This document shows, piece by piece, positions 1-10,200 of a stretch of 64,000 bases of DNA. The first letter of the stretch is position 1. Every line of letters starts with the position of its first letter. The notes under the pieces are model-generated. The model saw nothing but the letters and a program-made list of their open reading frames with translations, was not told the origin of the DNA and did not search any database. This DNA comes from an uncultured Christensenellaceae bacterium (lineage in GTDB: Bacteria; Bacillota; Clostridia; Christensenellales; UBA3700): contig CALWBV010000004.1 of the NCBI GenBank assembly GCA_944376205.1, positions 70,341-134,340 of the forward strand, given 5' to 3'. The translations under genes were made by a program, and so were the position numbers.

Positions 1-3000
1 TTGCAAGCACGGGCAAAAAACTCGATTTGCCTATAAGCCTCGACCTCGACGACTGGAATTCGTTTGTAGAACTCGTTGTACAATGGGATCTCGATTTTAA
101 GAATTCTGCAAACAGCACCGTAGTGCTTACGTTGTCGTACGAAGGAAAACAGATATTCGGTATTTACATCTATCGTAACAGCCTTATGCTCGACCTCGAA
201 GGACTCGGCTTCTTCCAGGTAGAAATAGTAAATACTGATATTATTACAAAGCTGTTCTCCGCTCTTGACGGAATAATAAGCGAAATCGAAGGGCTCGATC
301 TCAACGAAATCATCAACGATTTGCTTGAAGCAAACGATTTGCCTACAATTCCCGGCGCGGGTGAAGAGTTGCCTGACGGCGAAATAGCAAGCGAAGACGG
401 CGAAGGCGCTGCTTTGGACGATACGACGATGGATATCATCAAATACGTATTGCAGGCAGTAGGCTTCGAAGATACGAAGGTTACCATCAATGTTACCGCT
501 GCGCTCTTTGCAGAGATGCTCAATACATTGGCAGGTATGAATCTCGGTATCGACATCAGTCTTGCAGCTGACCTCGACTTGTTCGGCGGCAACGAATTCA
601 ATTTCGACGTGGGTGTAGAAGACATTACCGCATCCATCAACATGCAGCTTGCTATCGGCGAAGCTCCCACGGTAAATATCAATTACGACGATATCCCCGA
701 CTGGGATGCAACAAACGGTGAAACTTTCACCAAATCTTTGCTTGACAATCTCAATATCGGTTTCACTCTCGATATCGCAAACTTTACCGCAGATACGGAA
801 GTTACCGCAGGAGATAAGCAGGCGATTTACACCAGAGTTATTATCGAAAAACTCACAACGAGCAAGACTCTTACCAACACTGCTAACAGTATAACCGTAC
901 CTAAGGGTTGCTTCCTCATAACTCTTGCTCACATTGATAAAGTCAGATACGAAAATGCAAATACCGGTGAGTTTACTCCTTTGGTATATATCGTTCTCGA
1001 CTATACGAAGACTTCGGGTCAGATGAGAGTAATCCTCTGTAAGGGCGTTGTTTCGCTTATCGTTGACCTCGGCGACTTCGTAGATATTTCCGCAGATCTC
1101 GACCTCGTAGGAATGCTTTCGGGTACGTTTGATAATCTGTTCTCGCAGATCGACAGCGCACTTGACGGTATAGGTTCCTCGAGCGAAAGCGGTAGCGGTA
1201 GCGGCAGCGGCAGCGGCAGCGAAGTGCCTCCTACGGAAGATCCTTCTACCGGCGACGGATCTACGACTGCAGAGACCGAACCTACAGGATTCGATAAGAT
1301 ATTTGCAGATCTCGATATAGTAGCACTTCTCGGCGGCGGAATAAACGCAAGTTTGCTCTCCAACGGTAACTTCGGTATTAATGTTACATTTGATACTTAT
1401 CTTATTAATAAATTGATAGATGATGTCATGTCATTGATATTCGGACCCGAGACGATACTCAATCTTGCAGAACTCGCTCCCGATATGTTCTCCGACAACT
1501 ATCTCTCTTATGTCAACTGGACTAGAGAAATCGAAGGTCAGGCACATGACGGTGTATCCTTCTGGGGTACATTGAGCGAGCAGGTCGTTCCTATCCTTAA
1601 AGATCTCGTATCTTCTTTGGGATACGGCTGGGTAGCACCTCTCATTACCAATGCGTTGATCAACGGCGTACTCGGACAAATAAGAGGAATTACTGCAGGT
1701 ATTTTGCCTTTTGCAGTATTCAATGAATTGACTGTCAACGTCGAAGTTGCCGACGCTACGCTTGCAAACGTAAGCATCGAAGGCTTTGACTGGGGACAAG
1801 ACATTTACGATACAAACGGAAGTGTCGCTTACAGTGCATCGAAGAGCGGCAGATTCGGAAGCGTAAACAACAACAGCGTTATCAACAGAGACGGCTACTT
1901 CACATCCATCAAGTTGTATAATACTTCTCAAAGCGTAGGTAATCCGGTTATTGGCGATGACGGCAGTGAGATCTTCCCTGAAGGTATCGTAACTTGGGAC
2001 GGCATTCCTATGCAGATCACATACGACCCTTACTCATACGAAAACAACACCGTAGGTGTGGCTACTCTTATCAGAGACAATTTCAGCGGTAAGCAGGCAA
2101 GCTATCAGAGAGCACAGGATTTGTATAAGTCGACAGTAGTATTCAAGATTGTCAGCGAAAACGGCGTTCCTTGCGACAAGGAAATCAGTGCGCTCAATCT
2201 CGATACCCCCGGAACTTATATAATAGAAGGTACGGCAGCGTTTAACAACGGCGTAACACGTAAGATTACCACTACGATTACGGCACTCGGACTCGGAAAC
2301 GGTATCGAGAGTATCGAAGCTATATCTATGCACGTATATGACGAATTGCCCGACTTCGTAACTATCAATCTCAATGACGGATCGAGCAGAAAGATTCATA
2401 CGAGATACATTAAGTTTACGGAGAATGCTCCTACGGCGTTCACCGCACACAGCGTAACAGGCAAGGCTTCGTTCGCAAACGGAACTGTTGTAGACGTTGA
2501 ATTCAATTATCTCGACAGCACTATCGTTCAGATTAACCTCGAGGGTGCGGAAGGAAACGTAATCAATATCGATTTGTACGATTACAGCATAAGACCCGGA
2601 CAGTCGAGCATCACGGATTACATCTCCGATATCGTATTCTTCAAGTATGCAGACGGCTTGTCCACAGGACTTGAAGTCAGCAAAGATTGGACGACAACCG
2701 GCGCAGAAGACTTCTTCAACAGAAATCTTGACGTTGACGGTATGTTCTCGACGAATGTTGACGGTGCACAATTCTCCGCATACACGACTATCGGTAGCGG
2801 CGCAACCGAACAGAGAGTAGAACTCATCTTCTCCGTTAAGACGAAGAATGTAGCAAAACTCACTATCAACGGTCTCGAAAATACTTTGAGAGTCGATCCT
2901 TACAGATACTATATGTATCTCATCACGGGCGACGAGCAGTACAATCCTTTCACGAATGTAGCTACAGCAGAGTATTATGACAAGTACATGTCCGCAGACG

Positions 3001-4628
3001 GAACGCAGGAAATCATCGACTCTTACAGTGAAGAAGTAAACATCACATGGGGCGATTACAGCGGAATCGATTTCAGCTGGGACAACAACAGTACTCAGAG
3101 CCAGCATATCACGGTATCTCTTGACAATATGCAGTATCCTACGTCTTCGTTTACATGGAACTTCGATACGCAGATCGTCGTTTTGAGAAACGAAATCGAA
3201 AAACTCTATTTCGATAAGGAACTCACTCAGACGACTTACTACATCGATCCTTTCGAGTACTTCATCAACGAAGAACTCGGTATAGCAAACTATCCTGACC
3301 ACGCATACGTTCAGTTCACCAACGGCAGCGTTTACTACATGCCTATCGAGTGGATCGGAACAGAAGACTTCGAAGTCAAGTATGCAAATCAGTTCACACA
3401 GCTCAAGATCCGTATCGGTATGGATTATGAAGGCAAGTTGGAAAACGTAATCGGCAACTTCATCCAAGAGAAGACCGTCAACGTAAGAGTTGAAAATCTC
3501 AACCCCGTAGGCATCGATCTTGCGGGCAGCGAGTACACCGGCGGAACGTATTATATCGATCCTATCCGCGTCAACTACTACAACGAACCTGCATTCCCCG
3601 ATACCGTAACAGTTGTTTACGACAACGGCAAGACTACCGAACTCCCCGTAGCTTCGTGGGAATACGACGGTCTCGACATTACGAGTCTTGTAGGTCAGAA
3701 GAACTTCAAAGCAACTGCAGTCATTACGGATTCTTACCGTTATGACATCAACGTAGAAGTAATCGATCGTTCGGGTATTACTGCGAATATTGCAGATTTG
3801 AAGATTGATCCTTACGATTACACTCTTGACGAAAAGGGTAACAGAGTATATGACGAGTTTACCAAGACGATTCTCGTATATCAGAAGGTAGGCACGATCA
3901 ACCTCGATACTCTTACAGTCATCGGAGACGTGAATGTCGGCACAATGGCATCTACTTCGGAATACAAGTATTACTTCAGCTATATCATCAATTACACCCA
4001 GACCGTGGAAGGCGAGGTCAAGAACCTTGTATTCACCACGGAATACTGGCAAGATGCTGTGAACTTCATCTCCAGCAACAAAGCTGCAATAGATTCGACA
4101 GAAGTAAGAGCTTGCTACAATACTCCCGTAACCTGGGATCTCAGCGAAATCAACTATGCTGTACCCGATACTTACATCGTAAGAGCACAGCTCGGTAGCG
4201 GAAACAACTACAAAGCATTCAGAATCAATGCGGAAATCGTTGAGAGAAAGATCAAACAAATCAACAATACTTACTATACGATCAATTGGGGCGGTACCAA
4301 CCTTACCGAAGAGCAGAAGCTCACCAACAAGATCGTAACCAAGATGAACGTGTTCTTCGAGGACGGTTACAGCGGTAACTACGAATGTACCATCGACATC
4401 TCCTCGTTGGCATATACCAACGAAGACGACTACACCTTGCTCATGATATTCGACGGCGTAAACGTTACGTATCAGGACAACACGGGCAAAGTGCTCCAGC
4501 CTTCCGAACTTTACGATGCGGCACTTGACGTACCCGTAACGGTATTCAGCGGCGACATCGCAGTCAAGACGACGATGAAGGTACACATTCTCAAACAACA
4601 AATCAACATCACCGAAGGACAGGGTTGA
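1..4628 (+). CDS. giant Ig-like surface protein (5' end outside window)
   Basis: The reading frame is open from the first codon of the window (bases 3-5) and there is no start with a ribosome binding site, so this is the C-terminal part, about 1,540 residues, of a larger protein. The first third has hydrophobic, D/N-rich repeated beta segments. A Gly-Ser linker followed by an acidic Pro/Thr stretch lies at about 1165-1290. The rest is a series of Ig-like modules marked by a recurring Y-I-D-P-(Y/F) pattern (near 2885, 3240, 3555 and 3805). No transmembrane anchor or sortase motif is visible at the C-terminus, so attachment, if any, must be elsewhere. It ends 18 bases before the next surface protein and is probably cotranscribed with it. 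An adhesin or structural envelope role is inferred from architecture only. Confidence 0.75.
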   Translation, partial: ASTGKKLDLPISLDLDDWNSFVELVVQWDLDFKNSANSTVVLTLSYEGKQIFGIYIYRNSLMLDLEGLGFFQVEIVNTDIITKLFSALDGIISEIEGLDLNEIINDLLEANDLPTIPGAGEELPDGEIASEDGEGAALDDTTMDIIKYVLQAVGFEDTKVTINVTAALFAEMLNTLAGMNLGIDISLAADLDLFGGNEFNFDVGVEDITASINMQLAIGEAPTVNINYDDIPDWDATNGETFTKSLLDNLNIGFTLDIANFTADTEVTAGDKQAIYTRVIIEKLTTSKTLTNTANSITVPKGCFLITLAHIDKVRYENANTGEFTPLVYIVLDYTKTSGQMRVILCKGVVSLIVDLGDFVDISADLDLVGMLSGTFDNLFSQIDSALDGIGSSSESGSGSGSGSGSEVPPTEDPSTGDGSTTAETEPTGFDKIFADLDIVALLGGGINASLLSNGNFGINVTFDTYLINKLIDDVMSLIFGPETILNLAELAPDMFSDNYLSYVNWTREIEGQAHDGVSFWGTLSEQVVPILKDLVSSLGYGWVAPLITNALINGVLGQIRGITAGILPFAVFNELTVNVEVADATLANVSIEGFDWGQDIYDTNGSVAYSASKSGRFGSVNNNSVINRDGYFTSIKLYNTSQSVGNPVIGDDGSEIFPEGIVTWDGIPMQITYDPYSYENNTVGVATLIRDNFSGKQASYQRAQDLYKSTVVFKIVSENGVPCDKEISALNLDTPGTYIIEGTAAFNNGVTRKITTTITALGLGNGIESIEAISMHVYDELPDFVTINLNDGSSRKIHTRYIKFTENAPTAFTAHSVTGKASFANGTVVDVEFNYLDSTIVQINLEGAEGNVINIDLYDYSIRPGQSSITDYISDIVFFKYADGLSTGLEVSKDWTTTGAEDFFNRNLDVDGMFSTNVDGAQFSAYTTIGSGATEQRVELIFSVKTKNVAKLTINGLENTLRVDPYRYYMYLITGDEQYNPFTNVATAEYYDKYMSADGTQEIIDSYSEEVNITWGDYSGIDFSWDNNSTQSQHITVSLDNMQYPTSSFTWNFDTQIVVLRNEIEKLYFDKELTQTTYYIDPFEYFINEELGIANYPDHAYVQFTNGSVYYMPIEWIGTEDFEVKYANQFTQLKIRIGMDYEGKLENVIGNFIQEKTVNVRVENLNPVGIDLAGSEYTGGTYYIDPIRVNYYNEPAFPDTVTVVYDNGKTTELPVASWEYDGLDITSLVGQKNFKATAVITDSYRYDINVEVIDRSGITANIADLKIDPYDYTLDEKGNRVYDEFTKTILVYQKVGTINLDTLTVIGDVNVGTMASTSEYKYYFSYIINYTQTVEGEVKNLVFTTEYWQDAVNFISSNKAAIDSTEVRACYNTPVTWDLSEINYAVPDTYIVRAQLGSGNNYKAFRINAEIVERKIKQINNTYYTINWGGTNLTEEQKLTNKIVTKMNVFFEDGYSGNYECTIDISSLAYTNEDDYTLLMIFDGVNVTYQDNTGKVLQPSELYDAALDVPVTVFSGDIAVKTTMKVHILKQQINITEGQG

Positions 4629-4646
4629 CAGGGGGTTTAGGAAACT

Positions 4647-7600
4647 ATGAACAAAAAAGTATTGACAAAAACAACTTTAAGCGTTATCGCAGTACTGCTC
4701 ATTGCAGTACTCGCGGTGACGATGTCCTTCTTCCTTGAGTCGCAACAGCAAAGCGTATCGGCGGCAACCAACGAACAGCTTATGTATGCGCAATACAACG
4801 GAACAAACGGACAAATTACCGACGATGCGGCGGAAGGCGGTCACTACACCAAGTCGCAGATTGCGGCAAACCTCGGTATCGAAGATCCTAATCTGATACT
4901 TGCAATCACCACCGGTGCAGAATTGTATAACTATATGAACGGTTCGTCGTCTTATAATTATGCATATCTTGCCAACGATGTGGCTATTGCGTTTTCCGAT
5001 ATCACTAAGTCGGGATACGATAAGGTCAGCGCTCACAGCTCCGGTGCATTGTTTACCAAGTACCTCGACGGTAACGGCTATTCGCTGTCTATCGAGGCAG
5101 GTTCGGGCAACGGTACGTTTTACGAGAGTTACGAGAATTTAGGCAACACCAACAAGGATGATTCCCGTACCGGAAAATATTGGTACACAGGTTATCTTTG
5201 CGGTGTAAACCAGGGTACTATCAAAAACCTTACGATTAATTTCTCGTCCAACCACATTATTACGCAGTCGGTATCCAATCCTAACGCTCTTTATGTTCCT
5301 CAAGGAGCAGGCGTAATTGCCGGTTTAGGTGTAATCACAGGTTGGAACAAAGGTACGATAGACAACGTAAGATTAAATCTTAACGGCGTATTCGGCGTAT
5401 ATATGAAACCGGGCGGCGACAGAACCCTTTTTGAAAATACGTCATACGTAGGCGGTATATCCGGCGTAATGACAACAGGTATTATTTCAAATTCACAAGT
5501 TAATATTGCCACCGACGGCGGTGTAGCAGTGTTCGTAGAAGGTCAGACAGCCGGTCTTGATCACTGGAACACAGGTTCGGTAGCAGGAGGTATTCTCGGT
5601 AAGATTCAGGTTGGCGACGCAAAAGTTCAGTACTGTGCTGTAACCGGCAGCGGACGTATCTATGCATGTTCGCGTACGTCTAACGGCGACAATAAACAAT
5701 CGTATGCCGCAGGCGCCATTGCAACCAGCAGAAACATCGCAGGTCATATAATTTTTGACGAAGCAGTGGTCAACGAAGGTCAGATTCAGGGTATTATTTC
5801 TTCGTGGACTGGCACAAGAGAAGACAACTGGGGCGATAATTACAAATCGGTAAAAGGTTTGCTTTTCGACGCCGTTGGTAAGAACGTGCAGTCTTGTGCT
5901 GTGCTTTACAACCTTAATCTCCTTACCAAGGAAAACGGCGGTACTGAATATTCTACGCTTGACAGCTCGAGACAGATTGACAACTGGACGGAGATTTATC
6001 CTTCTTCCACGGGCGGTACAATGAGCGTAAGATACGATACTACGACTGCGCTTTACGACTTGAGAATCGAAGCAGTTGCAGACGGACACGATTCCGAAAA
6101 AGCAGCTATCAGCGACTTCGATATGTCAGGTACTGCGGTTGCATATTACAAGTATTTCCTCGAAGAAGGCACGGCTGGCAAAATTATCTGGTCCGGTGTC
6201 TTTGAGAAAAACGGCGTAGCTACCAACCACATCGATATGAAACTCGATAAACCTATCTACGCAGAAATCTATATGCTTAAATCTACCGACTACGGTAAAT
6301 TCAATTATACTTTCGGTAGCATGGGTAATATCACATACAGCGACAGCGGCAACTATGTCGACGGTAAAAACGTAAAAGGTTATACCGGTCAGTCGGGCGT
6401 ATTGAAGCTTCCTAATGCAACCTATGAAGGCGAAGGACAGATTACCGGTGATTTTGAATGGGAAGTATTGAGAGACGGCGTAGCGACCGATATCAATCAG
6501 ACATACATGCCCGGTACGTACAGAATGCGTACGGCTGTTAAAATGGGTACCAATACTTACGGCTACTACAACGAAACAGACAGAATCATGGCATGGCAGT
6601 CAAAGGATGACTATGTATTTACCATTACACAGGGCGTTTTGACATACAATGCAGACGGAACGACTCAATCTTCGGGCTGGGTAAAATCTTATCAGTTTAC
6701 GCTTGAAATGCCTCAGGCAAACGACTTCGATCTTTTGCGTTATCAGCAAAACGGCGTATTTACGGATGATCAGGTAGAAGTTGCAGATACCGAAAGAATG
6801 GCAACTGTAGTTACCACGCAGGGTACAGGTAAAAACGGTATGCAATATACTTTCTACGCATACAAGTTTGACGATATGCTGCAAGACTACGTAGTAGTTG
6901 CTGTCAGTGAAAACAGAACGGTTAAAATAGACAACGAAGCTCCCGAAATCTATGACGTACAGTACTATACGGAGAATGCCGATCAAGTACGTACTCCTGT
7001 TACGGAAGCGATTCTCAACAGCTGGCAAAAGGAAAAAGTCGTTGTTACATATAAAGTCAGCGACAACGGAAAGAGCGGCTTGCAGGTTGTAGGCAACATC
7101 AACGGCGTTACCACCAACGTAAAGCAAGGCGCAGATTATGAAGTAACAGTCGAACTCAAAAACAATACCGCTTATTCCATAGATTACGTGGACGTAGCAG
7201 GTAATGCGACGAGTTTTGACATTCAGGCAAAAGTTGACCTCAATTCAGGTTCGCTCACAGGTTCGACAAACTATGAGGCTTATTTCGGAATGTACGATTA
7301 CGACGGATTCACGATTACGACTTCGGCGTCGGTAGGAAATTCCGGTTGGACTGCATACGTAAGCGACAGCGTTGACGAAAACGGCGAACTCGTATGGAAG
7401 GAATTGGGTGCAGTAACCGACGGTTCTCAACAGTTCCCTGTAGTATGGAACATGGGTGATCCCGATCAGATGATCGCAGCCGAATTCAAAATGAAGATGG
7501 TCAATGACGCAGGTCTTTATGAAGACGTTTATATCAACGGCACTACCGACGGTAAACTCGGAGATTATATCGTCTACATCAAGATGGCAGATTTCTATAT

Positions 7601-10013
7601 CAACACAACCCTCGAGTCTATCGTAGACAATCAGGGCAGAACTCTTAAAGATATCCTTGCTTCCGATCCCGACTTCTTCAACAAGGTTTATGACGGAACA
7701 CAGGGCTATGCAGGTATCGAATTGAAGATCGACCTTACGAAGACTAACGGCTTTGAAATGGTCAAGACTCCTCTTTACAGCGCTACTCCCGTAACGCCCG
7801 ATTTCAGCGAAATCAAACTCGTATTCGAGTACGAAAGAGCTTCTATCGGCGATACCAATATCAGAATGTGGGCAGTACTCGAAGGAGACGCTGACTATAA
7901 ATTCGACGTATGGTTTGCAGATTTGAGCCAAGATAACTATGCAGAGAATGCAGTAGCCATCCATAAGCTTCCCGCTGCAATCACAAAATTGCAGGTAACG
8001 GTAAACTTGAACGAATATCTCGACGCACAATACTATTACGGCGATGAGATCCCTACGTATATCGATGCCGTTATCAACGGCGATGAGACTGAAAGAATCG
8101 ATCTCAGCACTCTCGCAAAGAAGGGCGCTACTGTCGGTACATACACTGTAGAGGGTAAACTCCATACTCCCAACGACAGTATCGATATCACAATCAACAA
8201 TACAAAAATCGAAATTGTTGCACTTCCCGTATATGTAGACGTTAAACTCGACGGCGGAGAAATCAGCGACTTCTCGTTTGACGGAAAGCAACACCTTTTG
8301 ACGGGTACATACGTCGACGTAATCAACGGCGGAACAAAGAAAGCCGTAATCGAGTACTATCTCGGTGAAAACAGAGTTCCTACTTCCGGCATGGATACTA
8401 TCGGAACTTATTATTGCGATATTAAGACAGGAGACGTCAATTATGTGGTTGACACGTCGCTTATGCCTACGACTATCGAAATAAGAGTTTTGAAAGGTTA
8501 TTTGCAAATCCCCACCGGCGTTGTAAGCGTAGATTATTCCGGTAAAGAAAACGTTTACGATCTCAAGTTTACAGAGGAACAGAAAAAGTTCATTAAGGAC
8601 GGAGATATTACCATTACATACTACAAGTATAATGACGGTGCTTCTTTCGACGGTCAGCAGATGAACGGTACCTATGACAGAAACACCCCTGCCGCAAATA
8701 CTATCGACAGAGGTTTCTATGCGGTATTTATCAATGTAAACGAGACCGAATATTTCTATCCCGGTACGTACGAAGCTTTGCTTATCGTAAATATGGCAAA
8801 GACGCAGGTTACCGCAGGTGAGACAGTATCTTATGCTTATGACGATTTGAAGCATACCTATGATCTTGTAAAAGGTAAAATCGAAGTCAAAGCTACGGCT
8901 AGCGAAGATAAACTTTGGGACAGCACAATGCCTAACGACGGTAAACTCGTAGTCCAATACTATGACAGTGAAAGCGGAACGTATTTGGATATCGACACTT
9001 CCGAAGACAAAGCTTTCGGATGGTATCTTTCCGTAGGTGAATATTCGTTCAGAGTACGTTATCTCGGAGATGAAAATTATCAGGAAAGCTACCTTGACGT
9101 TAAGCTTATTATTACCAAGGCAGAATTCCTCGATGTCATTTTTGAAGACGTTACCGGTGTATACAGCGGCAGTCCTTATAAGGTGACAGAATATATTCCT
9201 GATAAATACAAAACCGGTACGACAATAAGCTATTATTACAACGGTAGAAACTATACCAGTCTTGATGACATCAAGTGCGTAAACGCAGGTATCTACAGAA
9301 TTTCGCTCCGTATGTCCAAGGATAACTATACACCGCTCGTCATGGATGCTACGGTAACTATCAATGCGGCAAAACTCGATATCACCGTAGACACTTTGGT
9401 ATCTACCTACAACGGAGAACCGCAGTATCTCAACTTCAACGGTCTTACCAGAAGAGGTAACGAATACTTCTATATGGACCACGGTAAAGAAGTTACGGCA
9501 TTGCTGTTCGGTACTCTCTATGTAGTCGACGCAGGCGCATATGCAGGTTCTGTAACCATCAGCGTCAACAACTACGAACAACTCGTACTCTCAACATATA
9601 TCGAGATGTATCCTGCAGTAATCAAGGCTACCGATGCTAGTATCGACTTGCCTGATAAACTTCCTTCAGGCGTATCGGTAACCAAGTATTCCGGTAGTTA
9701 CACCGACGAAAGCGGAGCATCGAAGACAGGTAAGTTGTTGTTCTACGCAAAGAATGAAGAGACAGGCGAAGACGGTCTTGTACAACCCGATGAAAACGGC
9801 GTATTGCCCGACGGTATTTACACAGTCCGTATCGAAGTCGATCGTAACCATTATTTGGAACAAGCGTGGAATTTCAGAGTGGGACAAATCAATGACAAGA
9901 ACATCAGCACTACAGGTTGGATCGTTATCGGCGTGGTAGTTGCATTGATGATAGCTGCAATAATCACTTCAATCGTAACCGTACAAAGAAGAAAGAAAAG
10001 AGGTACGGTCTGA
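4647..10013 (+). CDS. giant surface protein with MBG/Ig-like modules and C-terminal membrane anchor
   Basis: The 1,788-residue protein starts with a signal peptide (basic MNKK, then a hydrophobic stretch to about residue 30, then an Ala-rich cleavage region ending SAA). The N-terminal third is rich in G-x-I-x-N/D repeats resembling GLUG or beta-helix adhesin segments. The middle contains an Ig-like domain. The C-terminal half holds repeated MBG/YDG-type modules with Y-(D/N/S)-G and N-A-G-x-Y signatures. It ends with a transmembrane helix at about 1755-1778 and a basic RRKKR tail, so it should be exported and anchored in the cytoplasmic membrane. The start is supported by the signal peptide and the purine-rich GGGGG about 13 bases upstream. 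Function is inferred as cell-surface adhesion or matrix. Confidence 0.8.
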   Translation: MNKKVLTKTTLSVIAVLLIAVLAVTMSFFLESQQQSVSAATNEQLMYAQYNGTNGQITDDAAEGGHYTKSQIAANLGIEDPNLILAITTGAELYNYMNGSSSYNYAYLANDVAIAFSDITKSGYDKVSAHSSGALFTKYLDGNGYSLSIEAGSGNGTFYESYENLGNTNKDDSRTGKYWYTGYLCGVNQGTIKNLTINFSSNHIITQSVSNPNALYVPQGAGVIAGLGVITGWNKGTIDNVRLNLNGVFGVYMKPGGDRTLFENTSYVGGISGVMTTGIISNSQVNIATDGGVAVFVEGQTAGLDHWNTGSVAGGILGKIQVGDAKVQYCAVTGSGRIYACSRTSNGDNKQSYAAGAIATSRNIAGHIIFDEAVVNEGQIQGIISSWTGTREDNWGDNYKSVKGLLFDAVGKNVQSCAVLYNLNLLTKENGGTEYSTLDSSRQIDNWTEIYPSSTGGTMSVRYDTTTALYDLRIEAVADGHDSEKAAISDFDMSGTAVAYYKYFLEEGTAGKIIWSGVFEKNGVATNHIDMKLDKPIYAEIYMLKSTDYGKFNYTFGSMGNITYSDSGNYVDGKNVKGYTGQSGVLKLPNATYEGEGQITGDFEWEVLRDGVATDINQTYMPGTYRMRTAVKMGTNTYGYYNETDRIMAWQSKDDYVFTITQGVLTYNADGTTQSSGWVKSYQFTLEMPQANDFDLLRYQQNGVFTDDQVEVADTERMATVVTTQGTGKNGMQYTFYAYKFDDMLQDYVVVAVSENRTVKIDNEAPEIYDVQYYTENADQVRTPVTEAILNSWQKEKVVVTYKVSDNGKSGLQVVGNINGVTTNVKQGADYEVTVELKNNTAYSIDYVDVAGNATSFDIQAKVDLNSGSLTGSTNYEAYFGMYDYDGFTITTSASVGNSGWTAYVSDSVDENGELVWKELGAVTDGSQQFPVVWNMGDPDQMIAAEFKMKMVNDAGLYEDVYINGTTDGKLGDYIVYIKMADFYINTTLESIVDNQGRTLKDILASDPDFFNKVYDGTQGYAGIELKIDLTKTNGFEMVKTPLYSATPVTPDFSEIKLVFEYERASIGDTNIRMWAVLEGDADYKFDVWFADLSQDNYAENAVAIHKLPAAITKLQVTVNLNEYLDAQYYYGDEIPTYIDAVINGDETERIDLSTLAKKGATVGTYTVEGKLHTPNDSIDITINNTKIEIVALPVYVDVKLDGGEISDFSFDGKQHLLTGTYVDVINGGTKKAVIEYYLGENRVPTSGMDTIGTYYCDIKTGDVNYVVDTSLMPTTIEIRVLKGYLQIPTGVVSVDYSGKENVYDLKFTEEQKKFIKDGDITITYYKYNDGASFDGQQMNGTYDRNTPAANTIDRGFYAVFINVNETEYFYPGTYEALLIVNMAKTQVTAGETVSYAYDDLKHTYDLVKGKIEVKATASEDKLWDSTMPNDGKLVVQYYDSESGTYLDIDTSEDKAFGWYLSVGEYSFRVRYLGDENYQESYLDVKLIITKAEFLDVIFEDVTGVYSGSPYKVTEYIPDKYKTGTTISYYYNGRNYTSLDDIKCVNAGIYRISLRMSKDNYTPLVMDATVTINAAKLDITVDTLVSTYNGEPQYLNFNGLTRRGNEYFYMDHGKEVTALLFGTLYVVDAGAYAGSVTISVNNYEQLVLSTYIEMYPAVIKATDASIDLPDKLPSGVSVTKYSGSYTDESGASKTGKLLFYAKNEETGEDGLVQPDENGVLPDGIYTVRIEVDRNHYLEQAWNFRVGQINDKNISTTGWIVIGVVVALMIAAIITSIVTVQRRKKRGTV

Positions 10014-10049
10014 TAAAAAGGGAATAAATACCCTTGATTAAAACCAAAA

Positions 10050-10079
10050 CCGCTCGGCGGGATATTCCCGCCGAAGCGG
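10050..10079 (+). other. strong GC hairpin without U-tract
   Basis: CGGCGGG at 10055-10061 pairs with CCCGCCG at 10067-10073, extended by a T-A pair and an outer CCGC/GCGG with one bulged A. The 3' side is purine-rich (ATAAAAG), so it is not a standard intrinsic terminator. It lies between two surface-protein genes and could stabilise the upstream mRNA or separate expression levels. Confidence 0.5.
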
Positions 10080-10200
10080 ATAAAAGAAAAAACTGCCGAT
10101 ACAAAATCGGTGAAAACAAAAATTCAAATCAGAAAATAATTATAATATAAAAATTATATGTTATATGGCGGTGTTTCCGTCAATATGATAGGAGGTAAAT

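Noticed and set aside
1165..1230. Tandem GGTAGC/GGCAGC repeat as a phase-variable tract
   Set aside because: It encodes a Gly-Ser linker in six-base units; changes in unit number would keep the frame, so there is no sign of phase switching.
2034..4601. Very long open frame on the minus strand opposite the first surface protein (also 7245-9581 and 13426-15189)
   Set aside because: These have no start with a binding site, Cys/Ile/Val-biased composition and exactly mirror the codon pattern of the real genes. They are antisense shadows.
9898..10010. LPXTG-type sortase signal at the end of the second surface protein
   Set aside because: Only a loose I-S-T-T-G precedes the final helix, with no Pro, so a plain membrane anchor is the simpler reading.
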